Below are positions 33,305 through 44,353 of a DNA stretch of 64,000 bases, piece after piece. Position 1 is the stretch's first letter; every line of letters begins with the position of its first letter. The DNA comes from Ornithodoros turicata (lineage: Eukaryota > Arthropoda > Arachnida > Ixodida > Argasidae): positions 24,867,146-24,931,145 of the forward strand of contig NC_088209.1 in assembly GCF_037126465.1 (NCBI RefSeq). The letters run 5' to 3'. The notes beneath the pieces are model-generated. The model saw only the letters and a program-made list of their open reading frames with translations, did not search any database and was not told where the DNA came from. The position numbers and the translations under genes are program-made.

Positions 33305-33668
33305 GAATGCAAGGCCGTCGCTTCTGTATACACTCACATTTTGTTCTGAAAAGATATTATTCACAACGATTCCTTAGGTGTCACATATGAAAATCAATAG
33401 GCGCCTATTTACACGAGGGTGGCATGCCTCTGCTTTCAAAACGAAATTTCTCCTTGTATTTTTCCCCCTTTTCACGATATACGTTCGCAAGCTAGAAAGT
33501 TGCTAGAAAGCATTCTTGCTAGAAAGTTGTGAACAGTTTCACCCGGGAGTTAGCAACCTCGACTATGTTGACACAGGTCCACGCAGACGAAAATACTGTT
33601 TCACCCACCATCAGCAACTGTCTTTCGAGATACTGCTTCACCTCAATTCCAACACGGTCGACCAACAT

Positions 33669-34024
33669 CACCACGTAGCACCATTGCCTAGACTGTGTGG
33701 TGTCCCTGCATCGGGCCTTCCAAAGAACTTGTTCTGCAGTTGCTGTGAACAGAACCCGAAGCTTGCCTTCTGTTGCACGGTACGATTTTGTCTGGAGCCC
33801 AGCAGAGAGCCGCAAGCGATATTTTCGGGATAGTATTGACCATGCTCTGTGGGCCTCAGGGCATTAACGGAAAACATGTACTGCGGACTCTTCTTTTTGG
33901 CGTCGCACGCAGGTGGATATTCGAGAAACTCCCCAACGGCTGAGCCGATCTCAGGTTGGTAGTGCATCCCAGGCAGTGCGCCATCGCAGATCTTGAACAG
34001 AACTTGGTAGCCATAGCGGCGCAT
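33669..34024 (-). CDS. Unrecognised codon-biased ORF, 118 aa, possibly a broken host gene
   Basis: The ORF begins at an ATG directly after an in-frame TAA. It uses mostly G/C-ending codons, unlike most frames here. Segments include LFKICDGALPGMHYQPEIG, EYPPACDAKKKSPQYMF and NIACGSLLGSRQNRT, with five Cys in all. After its stop a shifted frame continues open to 33519 (DRVGIEVKQYLERQ...), so a frameshift may have cut a longer protein. I cannot name a family. Confidence 0.35.
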
Positions 34025-34329
34025 TTATGACGTTGTGAACGAATACACCAAAAAGTTGTAGTAGTTTGGAATGCGATCTACTTTCACTGAGGAGAAATGG
34101 GCTACCATGGTCGCAGAAGAAGCCTCGTATAGTTTATGCTCGTAAAATACGTTCATCTCTTGGCTTTATGGGAATATCTCGGCAAGCGCGCTAGAACGAC
34201 ACGTAAACAAAGTCACATGTCTTCAAAATGACGTTGCCTATGACGTTGGACCAGGACAAAATGGCGGTTTTGAGAAAAGCACCCGCTTGAGGGTAGTTAC
34301 AAAAACGGCGGGTTTATGTCACCCCCGTG

Positions 34330-34470
34330 GAGATGAGCACGGATAGCATTAACAGTGTCCGCAACCGCAACGTGCGGTTGGGGGCGGACGTCTGGGGGCA
34401 GACCCCCCAGACCCCCGAATCTGTAGAACCTAACTTAACCTAACCTCACTAAAGTGAGGTGATTTAGCCC
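34330..34470. repeat. Hairpins and short telomere-like run
   Basis: ACCTAACTTAACCTAACCTC (34428-34447) contains imperfect CCTAA units, the complement of the arthropod TTAGG telomere unit. Just upstream lie two small hairpins (CCGCAACCGC/GCGGTTG and TCTGGGGGCAG/CCCCCCAGA). It may be the end of a MITE. Confidence 0.4.
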
Positions 34471-34790
34471 ATTTCAACGACCCTACCTTTCGCAAGATGA
34501 TAAGTTTCGAATCCGTTAGGCTTAGCACTCCCGTGTTTCTCCAGCGCTAGAAGTGCATCAGATGGGGTTGTTCAGATGCATATAAAAAAACTTCTAGACC
34601 ACATATTCTTGTAATTCTTGTTTTTTTTATATATATATATATTCGCTATATAGTCTTCTCTCACTTCAGTACATTATTTCGCTATTTGAACACCCCGGCT
34701 AATTAGAAAAAGACATAAGCCCGTTTACGGAACTACACCCCAAATCACTTAGGAACATTATATCGTCCAGTATTTTCTAAAAGAGGGCAG

Positions 34791-35042
34791 TTAGAGGTAT
34801 ACGGCAATGCAAAGTATGACGCACTTCGACACCATTTTGGATTGTTGCGCATCAGTTGTGGCTCCATCTGGGGGCGTCGACAGAGACGCGACTGCTTATT
34901 TGCGGGGAAAAGGCGGATATCAGTGCAAACCGCAGAGTATCCGCGCTGATTTCGAAACGTTACATTTCTATCCGCAAGCCACGATGTAGCGCGGATATCC
35001 GCGCGGATCCGAGAGCGTAACCGCACCCGCGTACACCTCTAA
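34791..35042. mobile_element. Short MITE, TTAGAGGT ends
   Basis: The left TTAGAGGTATACGG (34791) and right CCGCGTACACCTCTAA (35027-35042) are inverted. The right half is packed with GCGGATATCCGC-like words (34910-35010). No duplication of the target could be fixed. It is 252 bp and noncoding. Confidence 0.55.
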
Positions 35043-35630
35043 GCATGTTGGTTTGGTTATACGCCTTGGGCTTACTGCATAACGTTATTAAGAAGTTTAG
35101 TGCTTCCATGTTTAACACCCGAACTATGTAATATATCTGTACCGCGGTACCTGTGTGTCACTTTGGAAAAAGCTGCATCGTGACACGGTGCCATGATGTC
35201 GTGGGAGGCTCGTGCTCTAGCAAGGGAGCGCGAATTCGTCCGATTTAAATCATCCTGCCAAGGCCAGAAACGTCGCGGAGAAAAGTTATGAACCATGTAC
35301 GCATTCATTTCTTGTTGCAGCGTGCGCAGCCCTAGTGTATAGGGGAACGGTGCTAACTTATACGTAGCTGCCGTTGGCCCAATGCAGGACTGAACCAACC
35401 TCTCCATATTTTGCTTTTTTTTTTTTTTCGAACCAAACCAAACCACGTTAACGACATCGAGAGCTGAAACATTATCCTCTATACACCGCACAGAGCGGAT
35501 GTTGCTTCAGCGAATGTACAGTCTGACGGACGGACCTCATTAAAGCAAGTCAGGTGGGGTTACAAGGAAAAATTGATATGTCAGTTTAGAACGCATCAGC
35601 TCGTGGCATCGATTCGTAGACAGGGATACC

Positions 35631-35712
35631 ATTTCCTTGAATCTGAGGAACACAACACGGAAAAGCACGAAACATGAGGGGAGCGTGTTGTGTTCCTCGG
35701 GCTCAAGGAAAT
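35631..35712. repeat. 82-nt stem-loop with 29-bp arms
   Basis: The arms 35631-35659 and 35684-35712 pair at 26 of 29 positions (ATTTCCTTGA, GAGGAACACAACACG) around a 24-base loop. Two of the mismatches would be G-U pairs in RNA. The size is right for a miRNA precursor. Confidence 0.75.
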
Positions 35713-36027
35713 GCTGCCCCTGTTTACAGTACACCAGGAGCCCGATCTCAATAGACCTTTTACAAAAGCAAGCGCCACCTGCGGCACGCAAGGGCTCATG
35801 GGAACTTACGGGCCTTACATTATTACGAGACGACCAGAGGCGGAGGTAGAAGGACAACAACATTCCCGGTGTGCGCTGCAGCAGCGTCAGCGGGGGTAAA
35901 CCATAACCAAGCAGACGACGGAGCAGTGTCCCTCAAACTTCCCGTACTGCTTTGCGCCGCGCGCATCTTTGTAAAACCGTCTATTGTTGTTATCCTCATC
36001 ATTTCGGTGGTGGTGGAGGCGGTGAAA

Positions 36028-36235
36028 GAACTGGCCGTTGTCGGCTTCACAGAGGTGGGCAACGTCACGACTGACGCTCCGGGGAATGTGTGTCCTGTGC
36101 CGACATATGTCTCAAAGCGTCTGAGGAAAACCTAAGAAAAACCCCAGACAGCACAGCCGGTACCGGGATTCGAACCCGAGTACCTCCCAGTCTCGGCGTG
36201 ACATGGCCAGCACACTAACCACTGAGCCATGCAAG
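36028..36235 (-). repeat. tRNA-derived SINE with intact head
   Basis: The complement shows an A box TGGCTCAGTGGTTAGTG (36210-36228) and a B box GGTTCGAATCCC (36165-36176). The body has CTGAGGAAAACC, GCCGACATATGTC and CACAGAGGTGGGCAACGTCA. This subfamily shares its 3' part with 4715-4860 rather than with the CACGGAAT-ending copies. Confidence 0.88.
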
Positions 36236-36352
36236 CTGCTACATCGCTTCGGCCCGTGATTCACCACAAGCTCTTGCGTGAGCCTATACCAAAGCGGCTA
36301 TGGAGCGCGTTGCATTATGTCTACTACTAGCGTAGTTGTGTGTTTCTGTCTA

Positions 36353-36680
36353 TAGTCGTGTTCAACTTAAGAAGGAAAAGAAATCTAGTTCGTCAACTAC
36401 GTACGCCGTCGGAGATGAGGAGGCGCAATAGCGCGCCAGGAGAAATACAGCAGCGCCACCATGCGCCATCATTATAGGGGAGCGCACTTTCTGCCGCAGC
36501 GTAGAGTCTTGCGGCCAGTCTTAACTGCCAATACGGAAGCAGAGTCAGTATGATGAATTACATTATCTGGCGCAGGAGGGAGCGTCACCTCTCTGTGTCC
36601 AGCCATCCTATCTGCAGCGCAGTAATATCTTGAGAGCTGACTCACTAGATTTCTATCCCTTCTTAATTTGAACACGACCA
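36353..36680. mobile_element. MITE with ~45-bp TIRs and TA duplication
   Basis: The left end TAGTCGTGTTCAACTTAAG and the right end, read inverted as TGGTCGTGTTCAAATTAAG, continue pairing through GAAATCTAGT. TA flanks both ends (36351-36352 and 36681-36682), as for Tc1/mariner-mobilised MITEs. It is 328 bp with no transposase. A partial match to the end (ACAACTTAAGAAGGAAAA) occurs at 55588-55605. Confidence 0.82.
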
Positions 36681-38584
36681 TAGGTTTCCAAGCGGACGTA
36701 ACTGCAAAGATCCTCGGACTGCCGCTATATAGGATCACCGGAACTTCCGGGCTTATAATCAGCGGATAGAGTGTTGAACTACAAGTCTTCCAACACGTTG
36801 TCTTGAACTGCATCGAGCTACTTATGTTCGATGCTGGAACGACCGGTGACACAGCGCTCACAAGCACGTCCGTAGTACCGGCCATATCTGGTGAGCGCTC
36901 CATAAAACTGTCCAACCGCGCATCGTCTGCGGACACGCATCGTCTGCATCGCGTCACTGATATGGCGATGTAGTTTATCGCTTCGTTTGCGTCACAACCT
37001 CACTGAACCATACCCTGGATATTCAAAGGAGCACATGAAGCACCGTCTTGTGCACGACGGAAGAGGGCCCCTCCCTTCGTAGTGCACAGCATCACGTGCC
37101 CTAACGTCTCTTGTCTACAAAGTATGGTATCAGCGGACAACCGGCAATCGTGATGTTTCTGGCAACGAAATAGTAGCTGCACCAGGCGGACTTGCCCTAT
37201 ACTCGTACATGGAAGTAGACGCCAAGACTAATGCCATCTAGTTAAACTCATGATACTTATGAAAGAAATGAAATTGTACGAAATGACATTCTAGTTGTTA
37301 CAATGTAGTATACTAAACCTAGAAAGTCAGAGTGAGCATTGATGGAACTGAAAGGGAAGTCCTGTAATCCAGTCCTCTATGCACACCAAGAGACTATCTC
37401 TGTGCCAAAAAGGTGTTGCAAATTACTGTCATTGTACGAGATTGCTGTGCTTTCCAGTGCAAGGGGATTCTTTTTCTTTTTTCTTGTGTCACAAGAGAGG
37501 AACCTGCTATATAGGATATCAGCGTGCATGCTTTGGTGACCGAAGTGTCGTCTGTGTTATTTGTTTCCTCGCCGTGTAGTGCACTGCTAGTATGTTCACA
37601 GTTTACAGCAACTGCCTCATGTATGCACTGTTGTCCACTTCCCATGCTGGCCCCCTTTTCAATATGGTACAACAACAACATAGATGAATGGATGATGAGG
37701 ATGTGGGATGTTTCCCTGCGTTGAGTATGGTAACTGACACGAAATCACGCAGAAAACACACACGCATCCTTTCGTGTGTACGTTATCTAATTCCCCTGAT
37801 ATTGAAAGAAGGTGTGGCCACAAGTCCGTTGCACCAACTCGCTTTGCCTCCTGCCCCTGTGGTGTTCAACGCAATTCACACCCACGCAAGCCCTGAAAGA
37901 AAGCCTGTACACCGTGCATTATTTACTCACGGACGTACACATTTCGAAAATTATGAGAACCGCCGCTCGACAAGTTCGGCTTCTGCTGCGCGGCTTCTGT
38001 TCCCCGGAGCAGCAGCAGCAGCAGTAGGAAGGCTGTAGATTTCATAGAGGTCCGGCAGCGGGTTCTCTCAGCACGCCCACCTCGAGTAATAGGCGTCCTT
38101 CCGGTGTCCACGGGCAGGCTCCAAATAAAAGGCCCAAGAGACGAAAACATAAAGCGTCTCCAAGGTAGACATCCGCTCCCAGCTCGCACCATGTGACGCC
38201 TGCGTGAGATAACAGAGTACGTCCCTTTTGTCTGTCGCGAGTCACTTTTTTTTTGCTTCCTTTTTTCGTCACGTCATTTCCGCTTCGTAGTTGCTTCTCA
38301 TTTGCACATGTATAATGCTATATGTTATCGCGAAAAGATGGACGGTAGGGTTTATTACGAGGATCGAGAAGCTGCAAACAAATTCAATGCCTCAGGAAAA
38401 CGAGGATGGTCTGTAGATATTCATCGGTTCATCAATTAATACACAGAGGGAAATACTCTTTCCTCACTGGGTAGAGGTTCTATAGTGGTGGTCGAAATGA
38501 GTTTTCACATCTGAATTTCTTGCGCGTATAAGAAGTAAATTTCGTCATAGAGATTGTATAAAATGAGCTGCATCAAAAACTTCC
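36681..38584. other. No recognised feature
   Basis: The frame 36472-36957 (minus, 161 codons) overlaps the MITE and is not a known family. (CAG)5 lies near 38008-38022. Otherwise unassigned. Confidence 0.5.
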
Positions 38585-38815
38585 AGGAACTGCTTCGTGC
38601 CCGCGTATTGGTCCCAGGTTGTGAGCTCGAATCTGGCCGATGATGTCGGGAACTTTGTGGCGTGGTAGGTCTAAGCCGTTCTCCCCCAGGGAGGTTAAGT
38701 ACAAGTACGACGTGCGGTGTGCTGAGGTATCAGCACACGACCACGAGTCAGAATCCACATATCGACCACTGTGGCATCGCTCATGATCGTATAGTTAATT
38801 CACAATTTAAAGCCG
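38585..38815 (+). repeat. tRNA-derived SINE, second family, diverged
   Basis: GAGCTCGAATCTGGCCGATGA corresponds to the B box and acceptor of 25672-25965. It is followed by GTCGGGAACTTTGTGGC, ATCGACCACTGTGGCATCGC and TCATGATC in the same order. The A box is degraded. Confidence 0.72.
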
Positions 38816-39155
38816 CGAACTATCAAATTCGTCGCGGCTGCGAAAATATGTGGTTTTTCAAGCTCTTCGGCTCTTGGCGTGAACTCATGGAAGTTGCTAT
38901 GCAACGTTGCTCACGTCGAACGCAACGTCGAATGCTGCTCACCAGTTGCAGTGCCTTCGTCGTCTTGCGGAGTTCTTCTGCGCTCCACCCGCCTGACGAC
39001 GGATCTCTGAAAGTGCTCCCCCCCCCCGTCATCACCATCCATCCATCCGTTCCCAATAAGCAATTGGGCAGTGTACCGCCACAGCGGCGGTCAATCGCCC
39101 ACCTCATCATCGTCCAATGTAGGTGTGAGGACTCTTGGTGATAATCCCATGACTG

Positions 39156-39690
39156 TCAGGTTACATGGTCACTCGTTCCTTGCGCGAATCGACCCCCCGC
39201 ACCCATGCGGTCTGGCAGCGAATGATAGAGCCGGCCCACGAGGTGTAGTACTACGTCTTCCTTGAGGGAAGTCCATTCCATGTTTATCGCCTCCCATAAG
39301 GCGTCCTTGGACCGAATTGGCACCCGCTTTTTGCTCATTCGGAATTTCATCATGCCCCATATATTTTCAATCACGTTCAGATCCGGGCTGCACGCGGGCC
39401 GCTCAAGCTGCATGATACCAAGATCGTCGAGTCTGCTGCTGCTGGACAGTGGACGACATGTGAACCGGGCTTCCGTCTTGCTGCTGAATAAAGCAACCGT
39501 CAGGGAGAGGACCGTCGAGGACGTATGGGAGCAGATGATCTTCGATGACTCTAGCGTACGCTGCTCCGTTGAAGCGGCCGTCTAGGCGTACAAGAGGCCC
39601 CAAGCCCTGGTGCGAAAGGACACCCCACACGCTCACGGAGTGCCGTCCACTGGAGGCCACGCTGTGAACGTACTGGGGTAGATATCTGAA
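39156..39690 (-). pseudogene. Tc1/mariner (DD34E-type) transposase, C-terminal half, frameshifted
   Basis: The first minus-strand frame shows HSVSVWGVLSHQGLGPLV, GRFNGAAYARVIEDHLLPYV and the second catalytic Asp in FIQQQDGSPVH. The next frame shows LERPACSPDLNVIENIWGMM, with the catalytic Glu in IEN. The break lies in a CAG/AGC run near 39430-39450, where a one-base shift moves between frames. The DNA-binding domain and first catalytic Asp are missing; the fragment ends near 39690 against LINE sequence. No TIRs were found. Inactive. Confidence 0.87.
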
Positions 39691-39714
39691 AAGGAAAGAA
39701 AATGAATAGGGCCG

Positions 39715-40185
39715 TCTCGAAGCAGGCGCGACTGCCTCCCATCGAAGATGCCAAGGCCGTTAGAGTCCGTCATCCATCGCTAGCGACTCAACGTCCCATT
39801 CGCAGCAACGTTCCTTCATAAGACAGGTGTCGTTGGATCGCCGAACTGTTCAACTTGCGGAACCCTGGAGAACACGGAGCACGTGATTGTCACCTGCCGA
39901 CGCTTCGACTCTAGTCGACGAACACTGAAGAACGCTCTTGCTAAACTTGACAACCGACCTTTTTGGTGTTGAGAAGGTACTGGGGAGCTGCCCAAAGCAG
40001 CACCAACAACCTGCGCTGTGTGCCCTGGCGGTCTACCTCAAGGACATACCTGCTGAAGTAATCTTTTAAATCATTCAGCGCTTTCACACATCAAGCGACA
40101 TGGAACAGCTGGTCGCACCACTTCCATTGCGACCTACGTTTGCATATTTTTCTTTCTACTTCTATTCTATTCTATTCTACATTGG
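39715..40185 (+). pseudogene. I/R1-like LINE C-terminus and 3' end
   Basis: RLNVPFAATFLHKTG is followed by CSTCGTLENTEHVIVTC, an intact CxxCx6-7HxxxxC motif of LINE ORF2 C-termini, and then RTLKNALAKLDNRPF and a stop at 39976. Another stop precedes RLNVPF. The 3' end is a (TTCTA)n pentanucleotide tail at 40161-40182. It is the same clade as the fragment at 28.7 kb. Confidence 0.8.
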
Positions 40186-40900
40186 CACTGCGACACTTAA
40201 TGCAGGGACATTATGTGTAGTTGGAGGGGTATGCAAATATCATGTTCCCATCTTCACTATCGACAGTCTTTTAATCAGCGTCATTTGTGAGATTGTGACG
40301 CACTTCCCGCGTGTAACAGGTCTCCTATCCTCTACTTACAGATTACACCGGCATTAGGACTCGTCTTCGTTATCTTCCCTGCCGGGTGCCGTCTTTACGA
40401 GAACTCGATTGAGATACTTTCCGGTTCAATGCATGCATTCTACGGGGCTAGGCAACGCGGAAGGCGTGGTATACGGGCGTTTTTTCTTCGTATACAGGGG
40501 GTAAATTCTAGGGAAGCCCGTGTGACGTCCGCGTATTTCGGTACCGTGTCCGAAGTGGGGATAGGTCGTGAAACGCACGGCAGCGTAGCAAGAATCACTT
40601 TCGTGTGCCAGGTTCGATTGTAAATCCCGCTTTATTGCCCACGTGGCAAGTGCAGGAAGGGTGCTCTGTAAGAAAGGTTCGTTGACTCTTGCTTTTTTCT
40701 CTCTCTCTCTCTCTTAATTGTGTTTGGAAAAATAAACGTGGCGCACTGGTGTGAAGCGGCGTTACAGGATGGCTTCAAGGTGCGAGATACACACAGCAGC
40801 ACACTTGAGTCAAATAAGTTGTAGGGAGGTATTCATCATTATTGTCGTTTCTTTTTTTATCTCTTGTCAACGACTTCGTTATCATATTACCGCAACGATA
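40186..40900. other. No recognised feature
   Basis: Noncoding as far as seen. A (CT)8 run lies near 40698-40714. Confidence 0.6.
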
Positions 40901-40902
40901 TT

Positions 40903-40990
40903 CTATTGATTGATTGATTGAGAAATAAAAATATGGAGATGTGAGACCCGACTTTACTCCAGAACTCGTGAGTATAAAATAAAGTTGAAA
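40903..40990 (-). mobile_element. LINE 3' UTR fragment with TCAA tail
   Basis: TTGATTGATTGATTGAGAAA (the complement of a TCAA tail) precedes AAAATATGGAGATGTGAGAC, matching the family at 17225 and 28495 kb on the same strand. Confidence 0.6.
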
Positions 40991-41107
40991 AACCAACCTC
41001 AAGATGACTAAGAGGCATAAAGAACATGAGTTTGAATGTAAAAAAAAAAGAAGAAAAGTGGGGATAAATTCAACTCGTCACCCGGCGAAAGTGACATTCT
41101 ATTGCAT

Positions 41108-41160
41108 TGCATTAGCCGCTCATAGCCACAGTTGCTTCGCGGCACTAACACAAAATTTCA
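41108..41160 (+). repeat. SINE 3' tail only
   Basis: AGCCGCTCATAGCCACAGTT and GCTTCGCGGCACTAACAC are the last ~45 bp of the Ruka-like SINE. The rest is absent, giving a severely 5' truncated copy. Confidence 0.75.
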
Positions 41161-41637
41161 ACAAAAAAAAAGAAAGAAAACGCTGCGTATATAAAAGAAT
41201 CGCAACGATAAAACACTTGCCAGCCGCCAACCACGTACTTCAACCTTCAGTACGTCGTGCTGCTTGGGCCATGCACTGCAGGAACGCCAGCACGTATCCG
41301 AGTCAATCATATTATTGTACACATAGCTAAAGTCATACGCGGTCCGGAATTGTTGAATCCGCATCCGACCCGTACCCGCAGTGTACAAGACCTGCATCGG
41401 ATCCCGCGTTCCGTTACAAAATGAACCCCACACCAGTCTGCAACCTGCACACTCTTTACAGAATCTTAACCCTTCACCCGCGACGAGAGGAAACACGGGC
41501 GTGAGCTGTGAGTACCCCCCGGGGCTGTCCCTGATGATAATAAAATAATTAAATTATATAATAATAATAATATATGATAATAAAATTGAGATTGAAATAA
41601 TGGAGTTGTGTGCCTTTAGATGGTTTGTTGTATATCC

Positions 41638-41718
41638 TGGCCTAATATTGGCCGTATATTGGCAATACTGGTCTAATATCAGTCCAGTATTGCCGATATT
41701 CAGCCAATATTGAGCCAA
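41638..41718. repeat. Stem-loop of AATATTGGC words
   Basis: The arms 41642-41671 and 41684-41714 pair (CTAATATTGGCC..., GGCAATACTGG) with a 12-base loop. AATATTGG-like words repeat four times. It is probably a short fold-back element. Confidence 0.7.
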
Positions 41719-42239
41719 CATATTGCGTTGCTAGCTGTAGTTTCAGGAAAATTAGAGCGTAACCGACGTTGACTGGCGCAGCGAACTCATTGTATTTTGA
41801 AAATAGCAGTCATATCGTCATGTTGTCAACGTGTCTTTACTCTGCATCATGCCGCGACTTTGAAGTATCGATCGCATTCTTTCAACTCTCGCCGGACACC
41901 TTAGCCCAACACGTTTTTATAAAACGAGCCGTTCGAAAACCCGTCAATGAAAGGCGAGGTCGACACACCCCTTCCATTGTGAACGGCACGTTTTCCGTCC
42001 ATTGCGGTGTCAATCGGCCATCATTTCGCTTCGTAAACGTTTATCTCGAACCCGCTAATTATCCAACCGTTCGCCCCTTTCTCGGGGAATCTTTTCCTGG
42101 CATTTATGTTCATGAATGAGGCCTATAGCGGAGGTGGAAAACCGGCTGGCGTTCACTTTTCGCTCGAATGACCTGCGAACCTGTGTAACGGACTCTATAT
42201 TTGGCCGACCAATGTTGTATACAGCGGTGGTATAGTGTA
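41719..42239. other. No recognised feature
   Basis: A 116-codon plus frame (41769-42119) is open but not recognised. Confidence 0.4.
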
Positions 42240-42430
42240 GTGGTGATCGTGGCGGCATCGTAACGAGCTGTTCGCCTGCATGATGTAGCGACATACTGCC
42301 TGATGAGGGAGGGGCATCACGCGTCCTTGGCCGGCTTCATTGGGAACAGTGACGATACGCGCCTTAGAGCGTTTGAGACAAACCCGGTGCGGGGACAAGA
42401 TCATAGCGGTTCACCTCCCAGTCTTGGAGG
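42240..42430 (-). repeat. SINE copy, strongly diverged
   Basis: CGTCCTTGGCCGGCTTCATT, GGGAACAGTGACGATACGCG, GCGTTTGAGACAAACCC and TCACCTCCCAGTCTTGGAG follow the SINE body order on the complement. The B box is destroyed. Confidence 0.6.
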
Positions 42431-42481
42431 AGAGGGAGTACATCCTTCTGTCACATGATCAGTATTCAATGATGATTGAGA

Positions 42482-42679
42482 CAATGATGATGATTGAGAC
42501 CAGTGGTCGTTGAACATGTGCGTAGCGCCACCTAGCGTCTAATGTGTCAAACTGCCGGAGAGCACCAAGGTAGAAACTGCCGGAGAGCACAGGATGTGAT
42601 GTCCTTTGACAAGTTGACACGTAACGCGCTGGGGGGCGCTACACGTATGTCCAATGACCATTGATTTCGATCATCATTG
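42482..42679. mobile_element. MITE, ~198 bp, TIRs about 45 bp
   Basis: The left CAATGATGATGATTGAGACC and on to GTGCGTAGCGCCACC is inverted at the right end as GGGGGGCGCTACACGTATG...ATCATCATTG. The interior holds a direct duplication of AAACTGCCGGAGAGCAC (near 42549 and 42571). Confidence 0.72.
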
Positions 42680-43754
42680 AAGGCTGCCCTTGTGACTGGG
42701 GGATAATGTTATGCAGAGAGGTTCGGGTCACACAAAAACTAGGACCTGGTACCCTTCCTTAATGGGTTGTTAGCTGCCAACACATGAGCCAGGTGCTGCC
42801 AGGTACATTCAAATGTACTGCACCAGCATTGACATCCTATGACACGGTTAGAGACAAGAGGCTGATCATGTACCCATAAGGAAATGTCCAAGAACTTCGA
42901 TGGTGAAACACTTTAACAACGAGTTGGGGCAAATGACCGAGTAGCACTCTCAAATTCAAAGGACACGCTGTAACCCCGCCTCCTAATATAATGCAACAAC
43001 AACAACAAGAGATAAATTAATGTGATGAATGTGCAAATTCGCCACATGAAGTGCGACACACTACCCCAAGCCGCAATGGACGGAATGAGATGTGGCCTGA
43101 TGATGAGACAGTCTTCGACGTGATTCTAACACTGAAAATTCAGAAAATCAGGCCGACAGCAGTTTGGAGCTGGCAGACCGGATAAGAAAATGGTCTCGTG
43201 CATAAATAATACGACTGAAAGATACATCGCATTATTTTGTTCGTCCCCGGCCATGTCTAGCCTCATGTGACCCTTCCGCGGTTGGCACCACGATGCTGAC
43301 TTTTCGTTACTCCTGCTTCTGAAGAATGTGTTTTGTTTCAAGCAGGGGACCTTGCGCCTAGTTCGGCCTGGAAGACCCGCTGTACGGGCTGTCAGTGGCT
43401 ATTACCTGCCCGACTCGTCCATCATGACCATGGGAGTGCCAGATCAAGTTTAGTAAGTGTACTATAGGACCGTGGTGGCATGCGAAAGAATTTATCCGGT
43501 GGTTTCTAGATTGCACACATTGTTTTGCACGTACGCCCAGCCGCTCCTAATAAGGAAAGTTGCCGTGAGTTCATTTGAGGTTATGCACATTTTCGAGACA
43601 GACCTTCACAACATGCCACTTGGAGGACAATCGTTGCACAGAAGTGATACTGTTGTCACTCCAGTTTTCTAGAATGCATGGGTCACAAAAAGACGTACGA
43701 TGATGCGGCGCGATGGTGGTTCGCTTTTCCCCTGTTAAACGTAGGAACGGCATG
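42680..43754. other. No recognised feature
   Basis: A CAACAACAACAAC run near 42993 may be a decayed SINE tail. No gene seen. Confidence 0.55.
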
Positions 43755-44353
43755 AAATGTAGTCCGTCAACCTCAAAGCCTCACTACGCCTCCAAGACTG
43801 CCCGAGGTACAGTGCACACCGCCGTGCCCTTGTGTCATCGCTGGTCCGCCTGGGTAACCTCCCATACTCCACCGAAAAGGTTCTCGGGTGCTGACCTGGA
43901 AATCAGCTCATACCTGCCAAGCGTGCCCTTGTGCAATTCCTCGTCTCGACGGACCTCTTCGACACTCCGTGACGCTCTTTGTTTGTTTGTTTTTCGCGCA
44001 TTGAGTGATTCGCACTTTCGCACTTGATGCAGTTTTCCCCAACGGCGTCTGGGCATGTTAGCCTCGCAAAGTGTATAGATTTGTATTAGGGTACCTCAAT
44101 AGTCTTCGAATAAGCCTCAATAGTCCCAATAGCTCCCTCTGCGGAGAGAGGGAGCTAGCATTCAGCCACCCTATGGCGGGCTAGCCACCCTAATTTGTAT
44201 AGTGTTCCTTTTCTTCTTTTTCTCCACCCTCCTTTCCCTTCATTTGTTTTACATATAATGAGCCCTAAATAACGCGTCCTGGAGTAGCCAGTCCCGAGTA
44301 GTTTTGGACTAACATCTTCATTTTCTTTCTTTTACCAATCAATAAATCAATTA
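43755..44353 (+). pseudogene. I/R1-like LINE C-terminus and 3' UTR
   Basis: CPRYSAHRRALVSSLVRLG then GNLPYSTEKVLG, a stop, NQLIPAKRALVQFLVSTDLF and further stops follow the end of LINE ORF2 (Cys...R..L...LLG...A...FL..T.L). The 3' UTR (44157-44353) is shared inverted with 2105-2265 and ends in AATCAATAAATCAATTAATC. A small perfect hairpin AGCTCCCTCT/AGAGGGAGCT lies at 44131-44156. Confidence 0.68.

Noticed and set aside
36472..36957. 161-codon minus-strand ORF
   Set aside because: Its downstream 40 per cent lies inside a MITE, including the TIR, and the rest has no motif; no independent evidence of coding.
39687..39705. Splice acceptor TTCTTTCCTTTTCAG upstream of the transposase fragment
   Set aside because: The protein match ends near here and LINE sequence begins on the other strand within 30 bp, so the acceptor-like run is probably chance at a junction.
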